A stretch of DNA of 34,102 nt, taken from PALSA-894 sp049698215. Lineage in GTDB: Bacteria; Pseudomonadota; Alphaproteobacteria; Rhizobiales; Xanthobacteraceae. The DNA is taken from the NCBI GenBank assembly GCA_049698215.1, contig JBAVXH010000041.1:1-34102 (forward strand), in the 5' to 3' direction. The notes below the pieces were generated by a model. The model saw only the letters and a program-made list of their open reading frames with translations. It did no database searches and was not told where the DNA came from. Position 1 is the first letter of the stretch; every line of letters starts with the position of its first letter. Below, piece after piece: positions 7,915 to 15,356 of this stretch. A program made the position numbers and the translations under genes.

Positions 7915-9828
7915 ATGTTCAAAGTCTCCGCCCTCACGCCGCGCCAGTACCTCATCGTCGCGCACGACCTGATCGCGACCGCGGTCGCCATTCTGGCGAG
8001 CTTCTTCATCCGCTTCGAGGACACCGGCCTCGCCGAGCGCCTCGGCGGGCTCATGCACGTCCTGCCGGGCTTCGTCGTCTATGCGGGCTTCGTCTATTTC
8101 CTGTTCGGCCTGCACGCCTCCAAGTGGCGGTTCTTCTCGCTGCCCGACGTATTCAACATCGTGAAGGCGGTCACGGTGCTGGCGATCTCGCTGCTCGTGC
8201 TCGACTACATCCTCGTCTCGCCGCAGGTCTATGGCGCCTACTTCTTCGGCAAGATCACCATCGCGCTCTACTGGTTCATGCAGATCGCGTTCCTTGTGGG
8301 CTCGCGCGCGATCTATCGTCAGTTCCGCTACGTGCGCACGCAGCAGTCGGTGCGCGGCGAGCATTCGCTGCCGACCTTGGTGCTCGGCCGCGCCGCGGAC
8401 GCGGAGGTGCTGCTGCGCGCAATCGAAAGCGGCGCGGTCAGCCGCGTGCGCCCGGTGGGCATTCTCTCGCCATCGATCGCCGACCGCGGTCAGTCGATGC
8501 GCGGCATTCCGGTGGTTGGCAGTCTCGACGATCTCGAACAGGTGGTGCGCGACAGCGAGGCACGCGGCACGCACATCATGCGGCTGATCTTCACGCCGTC
8601 CGCGCTGGTTGCCGAGGCCGCGCCGGAATCGACGCTGATGCGCGCACGCCGCCTTGGCCTGCAAACGAGCCGATTGCCGGTGCTGAGCGAGGGCGGCGAG
8701 GCGGTGCAGCTCTCCCCCATCGCGGTCGAAGATCTGTTGCTGCGCGACAGCGTGACGATCGACTACCACCGGCTTGAAGACATGGTGCGCGGCAAATCGA
8801 TCCTCGTCACCGGCGGCGGCGGCTCGATTGGGGCGGAAATCTGCGACCGTGTGGTCACGTTCGGGGCGGCGCGGCTTCTCGTGGTGGAGCATTCCGAAGT
8901 CGCGCTGCACACGGTGATCGAGACGCTGCTCGCCAAGGGCACTGCAGCCGACATCGACGGCCGCATCGCTGACGTACGCGATCGAGAACGCATCATGCGC
9001 GTGTTCGCCGATTTCGGACCTGAGATTGTCTTCCACGCCGCTGCGCTCAAGCATGTGCCGCTGCTCGAGCGCGATTGGGGCGAGGGAATCAAGACCAACG
9101 TGTTCGGCTCGGTGAACGTGGTCGATGCCGCCGTGGCGGCCGGCGCCGCCGCGCTTGTGATGATCTCGACCGACAAGGCGATCGAGCCGGTCTCGGTGCT
9201 GGGCGCGACCAAGCGGCTCGCCGAGATGTACGCGCAGGCACTCGATGCCGACTTCGTCCGCCGCGCGGCCGCGGGGCGTCCGGCGATGCGGCTGATCGCG
9301 GTGCGCTTCGGCAACGTGCTCGCCTCGAACGGCTCGGTGGTGCCGAAGTTCAAGGCGCAGATCGAGGCCGGCGGGCCGGTCACCGTCACGCATCCCGATA
9401 TGGTGCGCTACTTCATGACCATCCGCGAAGCCTGTGACCTGGTCGTGACCGCAGCGAGCCATGCGATGGCGAGCGAACGCACCGACGTGTCGGTCTACGT
9501 GCTCAACATGGGCCAGCAGGTAAAGATCGTCGAGCTCGCCGAGCGCATGATTGCGCTCTCGGGCCTCGAGCCGGGGCGCGACATCGAGATCACGTTCACC
9601 GGCGTGCGTCCGGGCGAGCGGTTGCACGAAATTCTGTTTGCGCACAACGAGCCGACCGTGGAGATCGGCGTTGCCGGCATCGTAGCGGCGAAGCCGACGA
9701 GCCCTTCGGTCGATGCGATGCGCCGCTGGCTCGCGACCCTGGAGCAGGGCCTCGCGCGCAACGACCGCTCGGTAATCTACGGCGTGCTGCGTGACGCGGT
9801 GCCGGATTTCCGCGGCGAGGCGGCCTGA
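7915..9828 (+). CDS. wbpM: Membrane-bound UDP-GlcNAc 4,6-dehydratase, WbpM/FlaA1/CapD type
   Basis: A 637-residue protein with four N-terminal membrane helices (within about residues 10-135), a CoA-binding-like Rossmann region (LPTLVLGRAADAEVL, about 155-230), and a short-chain dehydratase domain with TGGGGSIG near residue 300. The active-site region reads MISTDKA, then VLGATKR, the form seen in large WbpM-type dehydratases where the usual YxxxK tyrosine is replaced. WbpM homologues make UDP-4-keto-6-deoxy-HexNAc, the precursor of QuiNAc and FucNAc. A TTG at 7903 with an AGGGGCGA upstream is an alternative start four codons earlier. The 3' end overlaps the convergent reductase gene by 52 bases. 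The reductase and initiating transferase needed to use its product are the next two genes. Confidence 0.9.
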   Translation: MFKVSALTPRQYLIVAHDLIATAVAILASFFIRFEDTGLAERLGGLMHVLPGFVVYAGFVYFLFGLHASKWRFFSLPDVFNIVKAVTVLAISLLVLDYILVSPQVYGAYFFGKITIALYWFMQIAFLVGSRAIYRQFRYVRTQQSVRGEHSLPTLVLGRAADAEVLLRAIESGAVSRVRPVGILSPSIADRGQSMRGIPVVGSLDDLEQVVRDSEARGTHIMRLIFTPSALVAEAAPESTLMRARRLGLQTSRLPVLSEGGEAVQLSPIAVEDLLLRDSVTIDYHRLEDMVRGKSILVTGGGGSIGAEICDRVVTFGAARLLVVEHSEVALHTVIETLLAKGTAADIDGRIADVRDRERIMRVFADFGPEIVFHAAALKHVPLLERDWGEGIKTNVFGSVNVVDAAVAAGAAALVMISTDKAIEPVSVLGATKRLAEMYAQALDADFVRRAAAGRPAMRLIAVRFGNVLASNGSVVPKFKAQIEAGGPVTVTHPDMVRYFMTIREACDLVVTAASHAMASERTDVSVYVLNMGQQVKIVELAERMIALSGLEPGRDIEITFTGVRPGERLHEILFAHNEPTVEIGVAGIVAAKPTSPSVDAMRRWLATLEQGLARNDRSVIYGVLRDAVPDFRGEAA

Positions 9829-10733
9829 ACCATCGCGCCGATTCCGCTTTTTGTGTCGGTCACCGGCCGCCAGCCGGCCGCGAGTAATTTGGTCGGTTCG
9901 GCGATGAGCGTGCCGGCGAGGCGCTCGGCCATGTCGCGCTTGCCGATCAGCCCGAGTGCGGCGGAAAGCAGCGCGAGCGGTACTGGAAGCAGTGACGGCC
10001 TGCGTCCGGCGCCGCTGCGCAACAGCGCGACGAGTTCGGCAACGCTGATTGCGTCCGGATCGGCAACCAGAAACGTCTCGTTTTCGGCACGCAGGTCTTC
10101 CAGCGCGAAGTGCACCGCCGCGATGAGATTATCGACGGCAAGCAGCGAGCGCCGGTTCATGAACGCCCCGAAGGGCAGGGGAACCGGCAGCGCCGCAAAC
10201 CGCATCAAGCTGGCGAGGTTGCCCTTCGGGTTCGGACCGTAGACCAGCGCGGGCCGCAGGATCGTGCAGGGCAGCCCTGATGCGCGCACGGCCGCTTCGG
10301 CCGCGAGCTTCGAGCGCCCGTAGGCGTCGGTCGGGAGCGGCTCAGCGGCTTCCGTGAGCGGTGCATCGGATGCGGCGCCCGCCTGCGCGCGCGTCGAGGA
10401 CATGAACACGAATTTGCGCACGCCGGCTACCGCGGCAGCGCTCGCCAACGCCGCGGTCGCCAGATGGTTGACCCGGTCGTAGATCGCGTCGGAGATCTCC
10501 GGCCCGACATGCGCGATCCCAGCGAGGTGCACGACCGCCTCCATGCCGGCAACCAGCGGCGTCCAGTCGACCGCACCGGCAAGATCCGGCAGCAGCGCGA
10601 TCTCGACACCGGCCGGAAATGTTCGCCGGCGCCGGTCGCGTACGGCGACGCGCACCTGATAGCCCGCGTCCGCCAGCGCAGCCGTCAGCGGCGCGCCGAT
10701 GAAGCCGGACGCGCCGGTGATCAGAACTTTCAC
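9777..10733 (-). CDS. NAD-dependent epimerase/reductase, WbpV/WreQ-like
   Basis: A 318-residue extended short-chain dehydrogenase. TGASGFIG (residues 6-13) binds NAD(P), FMSSTRAQAG carries the catalytic serine region, and AYGRSKLAAE supplies Y and K. LRPALVYGP and a late NRRSLLAVDNL block match 4-reductases of the WbpV/WreQ/GalE-like group. WbpV-type enzymes reduce the 4-keto product of WbpM to UDP-QuiNAc or act on the lipid-linked ketosugar. The start is GTG, overlapping the TGA of the upstream transferase gene (GTGA), so the two are coupled. Its last 52 bases overlap the 3' end of the convergent dehydratase gene. UDP-glucose 4-epimerase is an alternative. Confidence 0.8.
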   Translation of the reverse strand: MKVLITGASGFIGAPLTAALADAGYQVRVAVRDRRRRTFPAGVEIALLPDLAGAVDWTPLVAGMEAVVHLAGIAHVGPEISDAIYDRVNHLATAALASAAAVAGVRKFVFMSSTRAQAGAASDAPLTEAAEPLPTDAYGRSKLAAEAAVRASGLPCTILRPALVYGPNPKGNLASLMRFAALPVPLPFGAFMNRRSLLAVDNLIAAVHFALEDLRAENETFLVADPDAISVAELVALLRSGAGRRPSLLPVPLALLSAALGLIGKRDMAERLAGTLIAEPTKLLAAGWRPVTDTKSGIGAMVQAASPRKSGTASRSTP

Positions 10734-11734
10734 CGCTTGCCCCGCTGGAAAGTCAACAGCAGCCAGGCGACCAGCGAGCCGCCCAGCGCAATCGTCGCAA
10801 GATCCACGCGTGGATCTGGCTCGATCGCCGTAATGAGAGCGAGTCCGGCAAGCGCGAGATTGGTGACGAAGACGCGCACGACGATCTCCTCGACGGAAAA
10901 ACCGCCGTCGGTCGCGCGCTGGTAAAAGTGGGTGCGGTGCGCCTGCCAGACCGCCTCGCGACGGACGAGACGGCGCGTAAGCGTGATGGTCGCATCGGCG
11001 AGATAGTAGAGCGGCAGCAGGATTGCGGCTGCGAGATTATTGCGTCCTGCCAGCATCAGCATGAGCCAGCCGAGCAGGAGGCCGATGGGCAGGCTGCCGA
11101 CGTCACCGAGAAACAGACGCGCGACTGGCCGATTGAACGGCGCGAAGCCGATGCTCGCGCCGAGTAACGCGACCGCGACCGCCATGGCGCCTTGCGGCGC
11201 TCCGTCGGTGAAGCCAAGCAACGCGACTCCCGCCGTGACGGGCACGACCTCGGCGACCGTCATCCAGTCGATGCCGTCCATGAAGTTCACGAGATTCACA
11301 AACCAGACGCCGCCAAGCAGGAGCAGCGCCCGCTCGACGGGCTGCGCGAGCTGCGGCACGATCGCAAAATCATTCGGCAGCGAGGCGATGACGAGGCCGA
11401 CCGCAACGATCTGGATCAGCAGGCGCGGCCCCGGCCCCAGCCCGCGGATGTCATCGATTGCGCCGGTCAGAGCCAGCAGGATCGTGGAGACGCTGAGCGC
11501 CATCCACTCCATCGTCGACAAACCCGTGCTCGTGAGCGTGGCGCCTAGCCATGCGCCGATAAGGGTCGCGGCGACGACCGCGATGCCGCCGCCCTGCGGC
11601 GTCGGCACGGTATGCGAGGACCGCGCATTGGGGCGGGCCACCGCGTAGCGGGCGAAAGCGGGTCGAAGCGCGACAATCAGCCCTGCGCTCAGCGCAAGCG
11701 CGACGGCAAACACGATAGTGAGCGTCTTCCACAT
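10730..11734 (-). CDS. wbpL: Undecaprenyl-phosphate HexNAc-1-phosphate transferase, WbpL/WecA family
   Basis: A 334-residue polytopic enzyme of the MraY/WecA superfamily. It shows SSHTVPTPQGGG (39-50), the Asp pair in IDDIRG (93-98), the NFMDGIDW magnesium/nucleotide motif, FLGDVGSLPIG, and a carboxy-terminal HRTHFYQR histidine block. WbpL homologues start O-antigen synthesis by moving an N-acetyl-6-deoxyhexosamine-1-phosphate or GlcNAc-1-phosphate onto undecaprenyl phosphate. Pairing with a WbpV-like reductase and a WbpM-like dehydratase favours QuiNAc or a similar sugar as first residue (inference). It heads a two-gene minus-strand operon divergent from the family 4 glycosyltransferase. Confidence 0.88.
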   Translation of the reverse strand: MWKTLTIVFAVALALSAGLIVALRPAFARYAVARPNARSSHTVPTPQGGGIAVVAATLIGAWLGATLTSTGLSTMEWMALSVSTILLALTGAIDDIRGLGPGPRLLIQIVAVGLVIASLPNDFAIVPQLAQPVERALLLLGGVWFVNLVNFMDGIDWMTVAEVVPVTAGVALLGFTDGAPQGAMAVAVALLGASIGFAPFNRPVARLFLGDVGSLPIGLLLGWLMLMLAGRNNLAAAILLPLYYLADATITLTRRLVRREAVWQAHRTHFYQRATDGGFSVEEIVVRVFVTNLALAGLALITAIEPDPRVDLATIALGGSLVAWLLLTFQRGKR

Positions 11735-11811
11735 TGCGGGTCGCGGCGCCCCCCAAAAGACGCCTCTCCATCGCCACCACGCGATTTTTAAGCTAAAGCG
11801 GGCCGTTGTCG

Positions 11812-12945
11812 ATGCACCGAGTGCTGATGCCCAAGCTTCTTTATCTGGTCACCGAGGACTGGTTTTTCGTCTCGCATTTTCTGCCGATGGCCCGTACGGC
11901 GCGTGCGGCCGGGTTTGACGTCGTGGTGGCGACGCGCGTGCGCAATCACGCCGCGCGTATCGAGGCCGAGGGGTTCCGCGTCGTGCCCCTCGAGAATGAA
12001 CGGCGCAGCCTTGGGCTGATGGAAGCGCTGCGCGGCTTCTTCCGCATGACGCGGATCGTCCGCGCCGAACGGCCCCACATCGTGCATTGCATTGCGCTGC
12101 GCATGGTGGCGATCGGCGGGCTTGCCGCGCGAGCGGGCGGTGCCAAGCGGCTGGTGCTCGCGCCGACCGGGCTTGGCCTGCTGTGGAGCGAAGACACCGC
12201 AGTCAACCGGTCCGCGCGCGCGGTGCTGCGCTTCGTCATCGGGATATGGCTGCGCGGCAAGAACACCCACTATTTGTTCGAGAACACCGACGATCCGCGC
12301 GAGTTCGGATTGCAGGATTCGCCGGCGGTAACCATCGTGCCGGGCGCCGGCGTCGCCCCGGAGGAGTTTCAGCCTTCGCCCGACCCGCCCACGCCGCCGC
12401 TGAAAGTGGCGGTGGTCGCGCGGATGATCGAGGCGAAAGGGATCGCCGACGCGGTAGAAGCGGCGCGGCGCGCGCGTGCGCTCGGTGCGCCGGTCGAGCT
12501 CGATCTTTATGGTGCGCCCGATCCCTCCAACCGCCGTTCGTGCCGCGAGGCCGAACTGCGCCAATGGTCGGAGGAGCCGGGCATCCGCTGGCACGGGCCG
12601 ACCGGCGACGTTGCGGAAGTCTGGCGCACCCATCATGTCGCGATGCTGCTCACCTGGTATCGAGAGGGCGTGCCGCGCTGCCTGATCGAGGCAGCCGCGA
12701 GTGGCCGGCCGATCGTCACCACCGATTCGCCCGGCTGCCGCGATCTGGTGCGCGACCGGCACGAGGGCATCCTGGTTCCGCTGCGTGACACGCAGGCCGC
12801 TGCGCGCGCGCTCGTTGAGTTGGCCGAGGACGCAGACCTGCGGTCACGGCTCGGGAGCGCGGCGCACGCGCGGTTTGCGGCCCTCTTCACCGAGGCCGCG
12901 GTGCGCCATGCGGTCGGAACCGTCTATGCCGGGTTCGGGCTGTAA
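11812..12945 (+). CDS. Family 4 (GT-B) glycosyltransferase
   Basis: A 377-residue GT-B transferase. The N-terminal acceptor domain begins PKLLYLVTEDWFFVSHFLP. The donor domain has VAVVARMIEAKGI and YREGVPRCLIEAAASGRPIV, the EX7E-type motif of family 4, and then a TTDSPGCRDLV block. Its place beside the O-chain initiation genes suggests that it adds the second or a later O-chain sugar on the undecaprenyl carrier, in the cytoplasm. ATG 11812 is taken as the start; ATG 11827 gives MPKLLYL, equally plausible, and no strong Shine-Dalgarno decides. Sugar specificity cannot be told. Confidence 0.82.
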   Translation: MHRVLMPKLLYLVTEDWFFVSHFLPMARTARAAGFDVVVATRVRNHAARIEAEGFRVVPLENERRSLGLMEALRGFFRMTRIVRAERPHIVHCIALRMVAIGGLAARAGGAKRLVLAPTGLGLLWSEDTAVNRSARAVLRFVIGIWLRGKNTHYLFENTDDPREFGLQDSPAVTIVPGAGVAPEEFQPSPDPPTPPLKVAVVARMIEAKGIADAVEAARRARALGAPVELDLYGAPDPSNRRSCREAELRQWSEEPGIRWHGPTGDVAEVWRTHHVAMLLTWYREGVPRCLIEAAASGRPIVTTDSPGCRDLVRDRHEGILVPLRDTQAAARALVELAEDADLRSRLGSAAHARFAALFTEAAVRHAVGTVYAGFGL

Positions 12946-13084
12946 TCTGTTGATTCAAAACGTGTTCGGGGCTAACTGCGGCCATCCGGTCGCCAGCCGC
13001 AGGGCGGCATGCTAGAGCCTTGATCGGGTACGGACGCGCGTGAGCGCAAGCCCTCACGGGCCAGTTGCGGGGTTGCACGAGTAC

Positions 13085-14059
13085 ATGACAGGTACCGCCA
13101 AGGACGTCCGGTTGGGCGTGGTCGGGGTCGGGATCATGGGCAGCAACCATGCCCGTGTGCTCGCCGATCTTCCCGGCGTGAAGGTCGTCGGTATCGCGGA
13201 CCCGGGCGCCTCGCATCGCGAACTGCTGGCGCAGATCGTCGGCTGCGAAGTCTGCGACGACGTCGAAGACCTGATCAAGCTCGGCATCGACGCGGCCGTA
13301 ATCGCGGCGCCGACGCAGTTGCATCACGACATCGCGCTCACCTGCATCAAGCGCGGCGTGCATGTGCTGGTCGAAAAGCCAATTGCTTCCAACATCGAGG
13401 AAGGCCGCGCGATCGTCGCGGCAGCCGAGCGCGCCGGCGTCACCCTGATGGTCGGCCATGTCGAGCGATTCAATCCGGCCGTGCAGGTGATCAAGGACGC
13501 CATCAAGGGCGAGGAGATTCTTTCCATTGCGATCACCCGCGTCGGACCGTTTCCGCCGCGCATGTCGAATGTCGGCGTCGTGATCGATCTCGCGGTGCAC
13601 GACATCGACCTGATCCGCTGGTTCACCGATTCCGAAATCTCCGAGGTGCAGCCGCAGATCAAGAGCGCGATTGCGGAACGCGAGGACATCGCGCTGCTTC
13701 AGTTCCGCACCGCATCGGGCGTGCTGGCGCAGATCAACACCAACTGGCTGACGCCGTTCAAGACGCGCACCGTGCACATCGCGACGCGCAAGAAATATCT
13801 CATCGGCGACCTGCTCACCCGGCAGGTGACGGAGTGCTTCGGCTTCCAGCCCGACGGCAGTTATTCGATGCGGCATCTCTCCGCCGGCCATGCGGAACCG
13901 CTGCGCTCCGAGCTGATCGCCTTCGTCAAGGCGATCCGCAGCGGAGAGCCTCCCGCGGTGACCGGGGCAGAAGGTGTCGCCAGCCTCGAAGTCGCCATGC
14001 GCTGCCTGCAGGGCGGCATGCCCATTGCACCACGCAAGCCGCGCAAGGTCGCGGGCTGA
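13085..14059 (+). CDS. Gfo/Idh/MocA oxidoreductase, probable UDP-GlcNAc 3-dehydrogenase (GnnA-like)
   Basis: A 324-residue NAD(P)-dependent oxidoreductase. LGVVGVGIMGSNHARVL is the dinucleotide-binding turn and VLVEKPIASN carries the catalytic lysine in EKP. GHVERFNPAV and DLAVHDIDL follow, as in WlbA/GnnA-type UDP-HexNAc 3-dehydrogenases. The next gene encodes an aminotransferase and no dedicated acetyltransferase lies beside them. This suits GnnA/GnnB, which make UDP-GlcNAc3N for lipid A with amide-linked 3-acyl chains. ATG 13085 is preferred because the Rossmann motif then starts about residue 9. GTG 13040 would add 15 residues. WlbA/WbpB-type uronate dehydrogenases are the main alternative. 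Confidence 0.75.
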   Translation: MTGTAKDVRLGVVGVGIMGSNHARVLADLPGVKVVGIADPGASHRELLAQIVGCEVCDDVEDLIKLGIDAAVIAAPTQLHHDIALTCIKRGVHVLVEKPIASNIEEGRAIVAAAERAGVTLMVGHVERFNPAVQVIKDAIKGEEILSIAITRVGPFPPRMSNVGVVIDLAVHDIDLIRWFTDSEISEVQPQIKSAIAEREDIALLQFRTASGVLAQINTNWLTPFKTRTVHIATRKKYLIGDLLTRQVTECFGFQPDGSYSMRHLSAGHAEPLRSELIAFVKAIRSGEPPAVTGAEGVASLEVAMRCLQGGMPIAPRKPRKVAG

Positions 14060-14083
14060 CGCAACCCCGCTTTCGGATTTGTG

Positions 14084-15229
14084 ATGAACCAGCACGCGCG
14101 CATCGACATGATTCCGTTCATCGACGTGTCGGCGCAGCGCCGCCGCCTCGGCAAGCGCATCGATGATGCGATCGCGCGCGTCACCGAGCATTGCCAGTTC
14201 ATCAATGGGCCGGAGGTTGGCGAGCTCGAGCGGGGGCTGTCCGAGTTCTGTGGTGCGCGTCATTCTATCGGCGTGGCCAGCGGCACCGATGCGCTGGTGC
14301 TGATGATGATGGCGAAGGGCATCGGGCGCGGCGACGCCGTGATCTGCCCGTCGTTCACCTATGCGGCATCGCCCGAAGCGGTTGCGCTCACGGGCGCGAC
14401 ACCAGTGTTCTGCGAGGTGGACGAGAAGACCTTCAACATCGATCCCGCCGGCATCGAGCGCGCGGTTACGGCGGCGAACCGCGCCGGCCTCAGGCCGAAG
14501 GCGCTGATGACGGTCGACCTGTTTGGGCTACCGGCGGACTATGAGGCGGTGCTGCCGATCGCAGAAAAGCATGGGCTCTACGTGATTGATGATGCGGCGC
14601 AGAGTTTCGGCGCCCAGGCCAAGGGCCGCAAGATCGGCACGCTCGCGCCGGCCACGACGACCAGCTTCTTCCCCGCAAAGCCGCTCGGCTGCTATGGCGA
14701 CGGCGGCGCGGTGTTTACCGACGACGACGCGCTCGCCGATACGATCCGCAGCCTGCGCAATCACGGGCAGGGCACTGACCGTTACGACAACGTGCGCATC
14801 GGCATGACCGGGCGGCTCGATACGATCCAGGCGGCGGTGCTGATCGAGAAGCTGAAGATCTTCCCCGAGGAGATCGTGGCGCGCGAGCGCATCGCGCGGC
14901 GCTACAACGCAGGCCTCGCCGATGTCGTCACCGTGCCGCATCTCTCCAACGAGCACACCTGCGTCTGGGCGCAGTATACGATCCGCGTCTCCGGCGGGCG
15001 GCGCGATGCGCTCGCCGCGACGCTGCGCGCGCAGGGCATCCCGACCGCGCAGTATTACCCAGTCCCTGCGCACCGGCAGGGCGCCTATCGCGACTACCCG
15101 GTCGTGGAGGGCGGGCTGCCGGTCACCGACAAGCTCGCAGGCGAGGTCATCAGCCTGCCGATGCATGCCTATCTGGACGATCCGACGCAGGACCGGATCG
15201 TCGGGGCGGTGCGCGGGGCATTGCGGTAG
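14084..15229 (+). CDS. DegT/DnrJ/EryC1 aminotransferase, probable GnnB-like
   Basis: A 381-residue PLP-dependent sugar aminotransferase. GVASGTDALVL lies in the cofactor-phosphate region, VIDDAAQSFGA supplies the Asp that binds the pyridine nitrogen, and SFFPAKPLGCYGDGG carries the Schiff-base lysine (K199). The likely reaction is transfer of an amino group from glutamate to the 3-keto sugar made by the preceding oxidoreductase. The start is uncertain: GTG 14081, ATG 14084 and ATG 14108 (MIPFIDVSAQ, typical of the family) are all in frame and none has a clear Shine-Dalgarno. It lies 24 bases after the previous gene, so co-transcription is likely. Confidence 0.8.
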   Translation: MNQHARIDMIPFIDVSAQRRRLGKRIDDAIARVTEHCQFINGPEVGELERGLSEFCGARHSIGVASGTDALVLMMMAKGIGRGDAVICPSFTYAASPEAVALTGATPVFCEVDEKTFNIDPAGIERAVTAANRAGLRPKALMTVDLFGLPADYEAVLPIAEKHGLYVIDDAAQSFGAQAKGRKIGTLAPATTTSFFPAKPLGCYGDGGAVFTDDDALADTIRSLRNHGQGTDRYDNVRIGMTGRLDTIQAAVLIEKLKIFPEEIVARERIARRYNAGLADVVTVPHLSNEHTCVWAQYTIRVSGGRRDALAATLRAQGIPTAQYYPVPAHRQGAYRDYPVVEGGLPVTDKLAGEVISLPMHAYLDDPTQDRIVGAVRGALR

Positions 15230-15234
15230 GGCTT

Positions 15235-15348
15235 GTCATGCCCCGCGAAGGCGGGGCATCCAGTAAGCATCGATTCTGAATTCAAGGCCTTCCCGTGCCC
15301 CACGAGAGCGCCGCGGTTACTGGATCGTCCGCCTTCGCGGACGATGAC
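15235..15348. repeat. Palindromic dispersed repeat, full copy
   Basis: The whole element is an imperfect large palindrome. The outer arms are GTCAT/ATGAC. Hairpin 1 is ATGCCCCGC-GAAG-GCGGGGCAT (15238-15259). The inner arms ATCCAGTAA (15258-15266) and TTACTGGAT (15317-15325) are complementary. Hairpin 2 is ATCGTCCGC-CTTC-GCGGACGAT (15324-15345). A degenerate second copy lies at 31377-31467. Elements of this look are common between genes in Bradyrhizobium and relatives (from memory, not searched). It ends eight bases before the murJ ATG, so it forms the murJ leader. Confidence 0.8.
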
Positions 15349-15356
15349 GGCGTTCG

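Noticed and set aside
6985..9645. 886-codon open frame on the minus strand
   Set aside because: It lies antisense to the heptosyltransferase and WbpM-type dehydratase genes, both with clear motifs. Its product is rich in His, Arg and Asp with no recognisable domain, as expected of a high-GC shadow frame.
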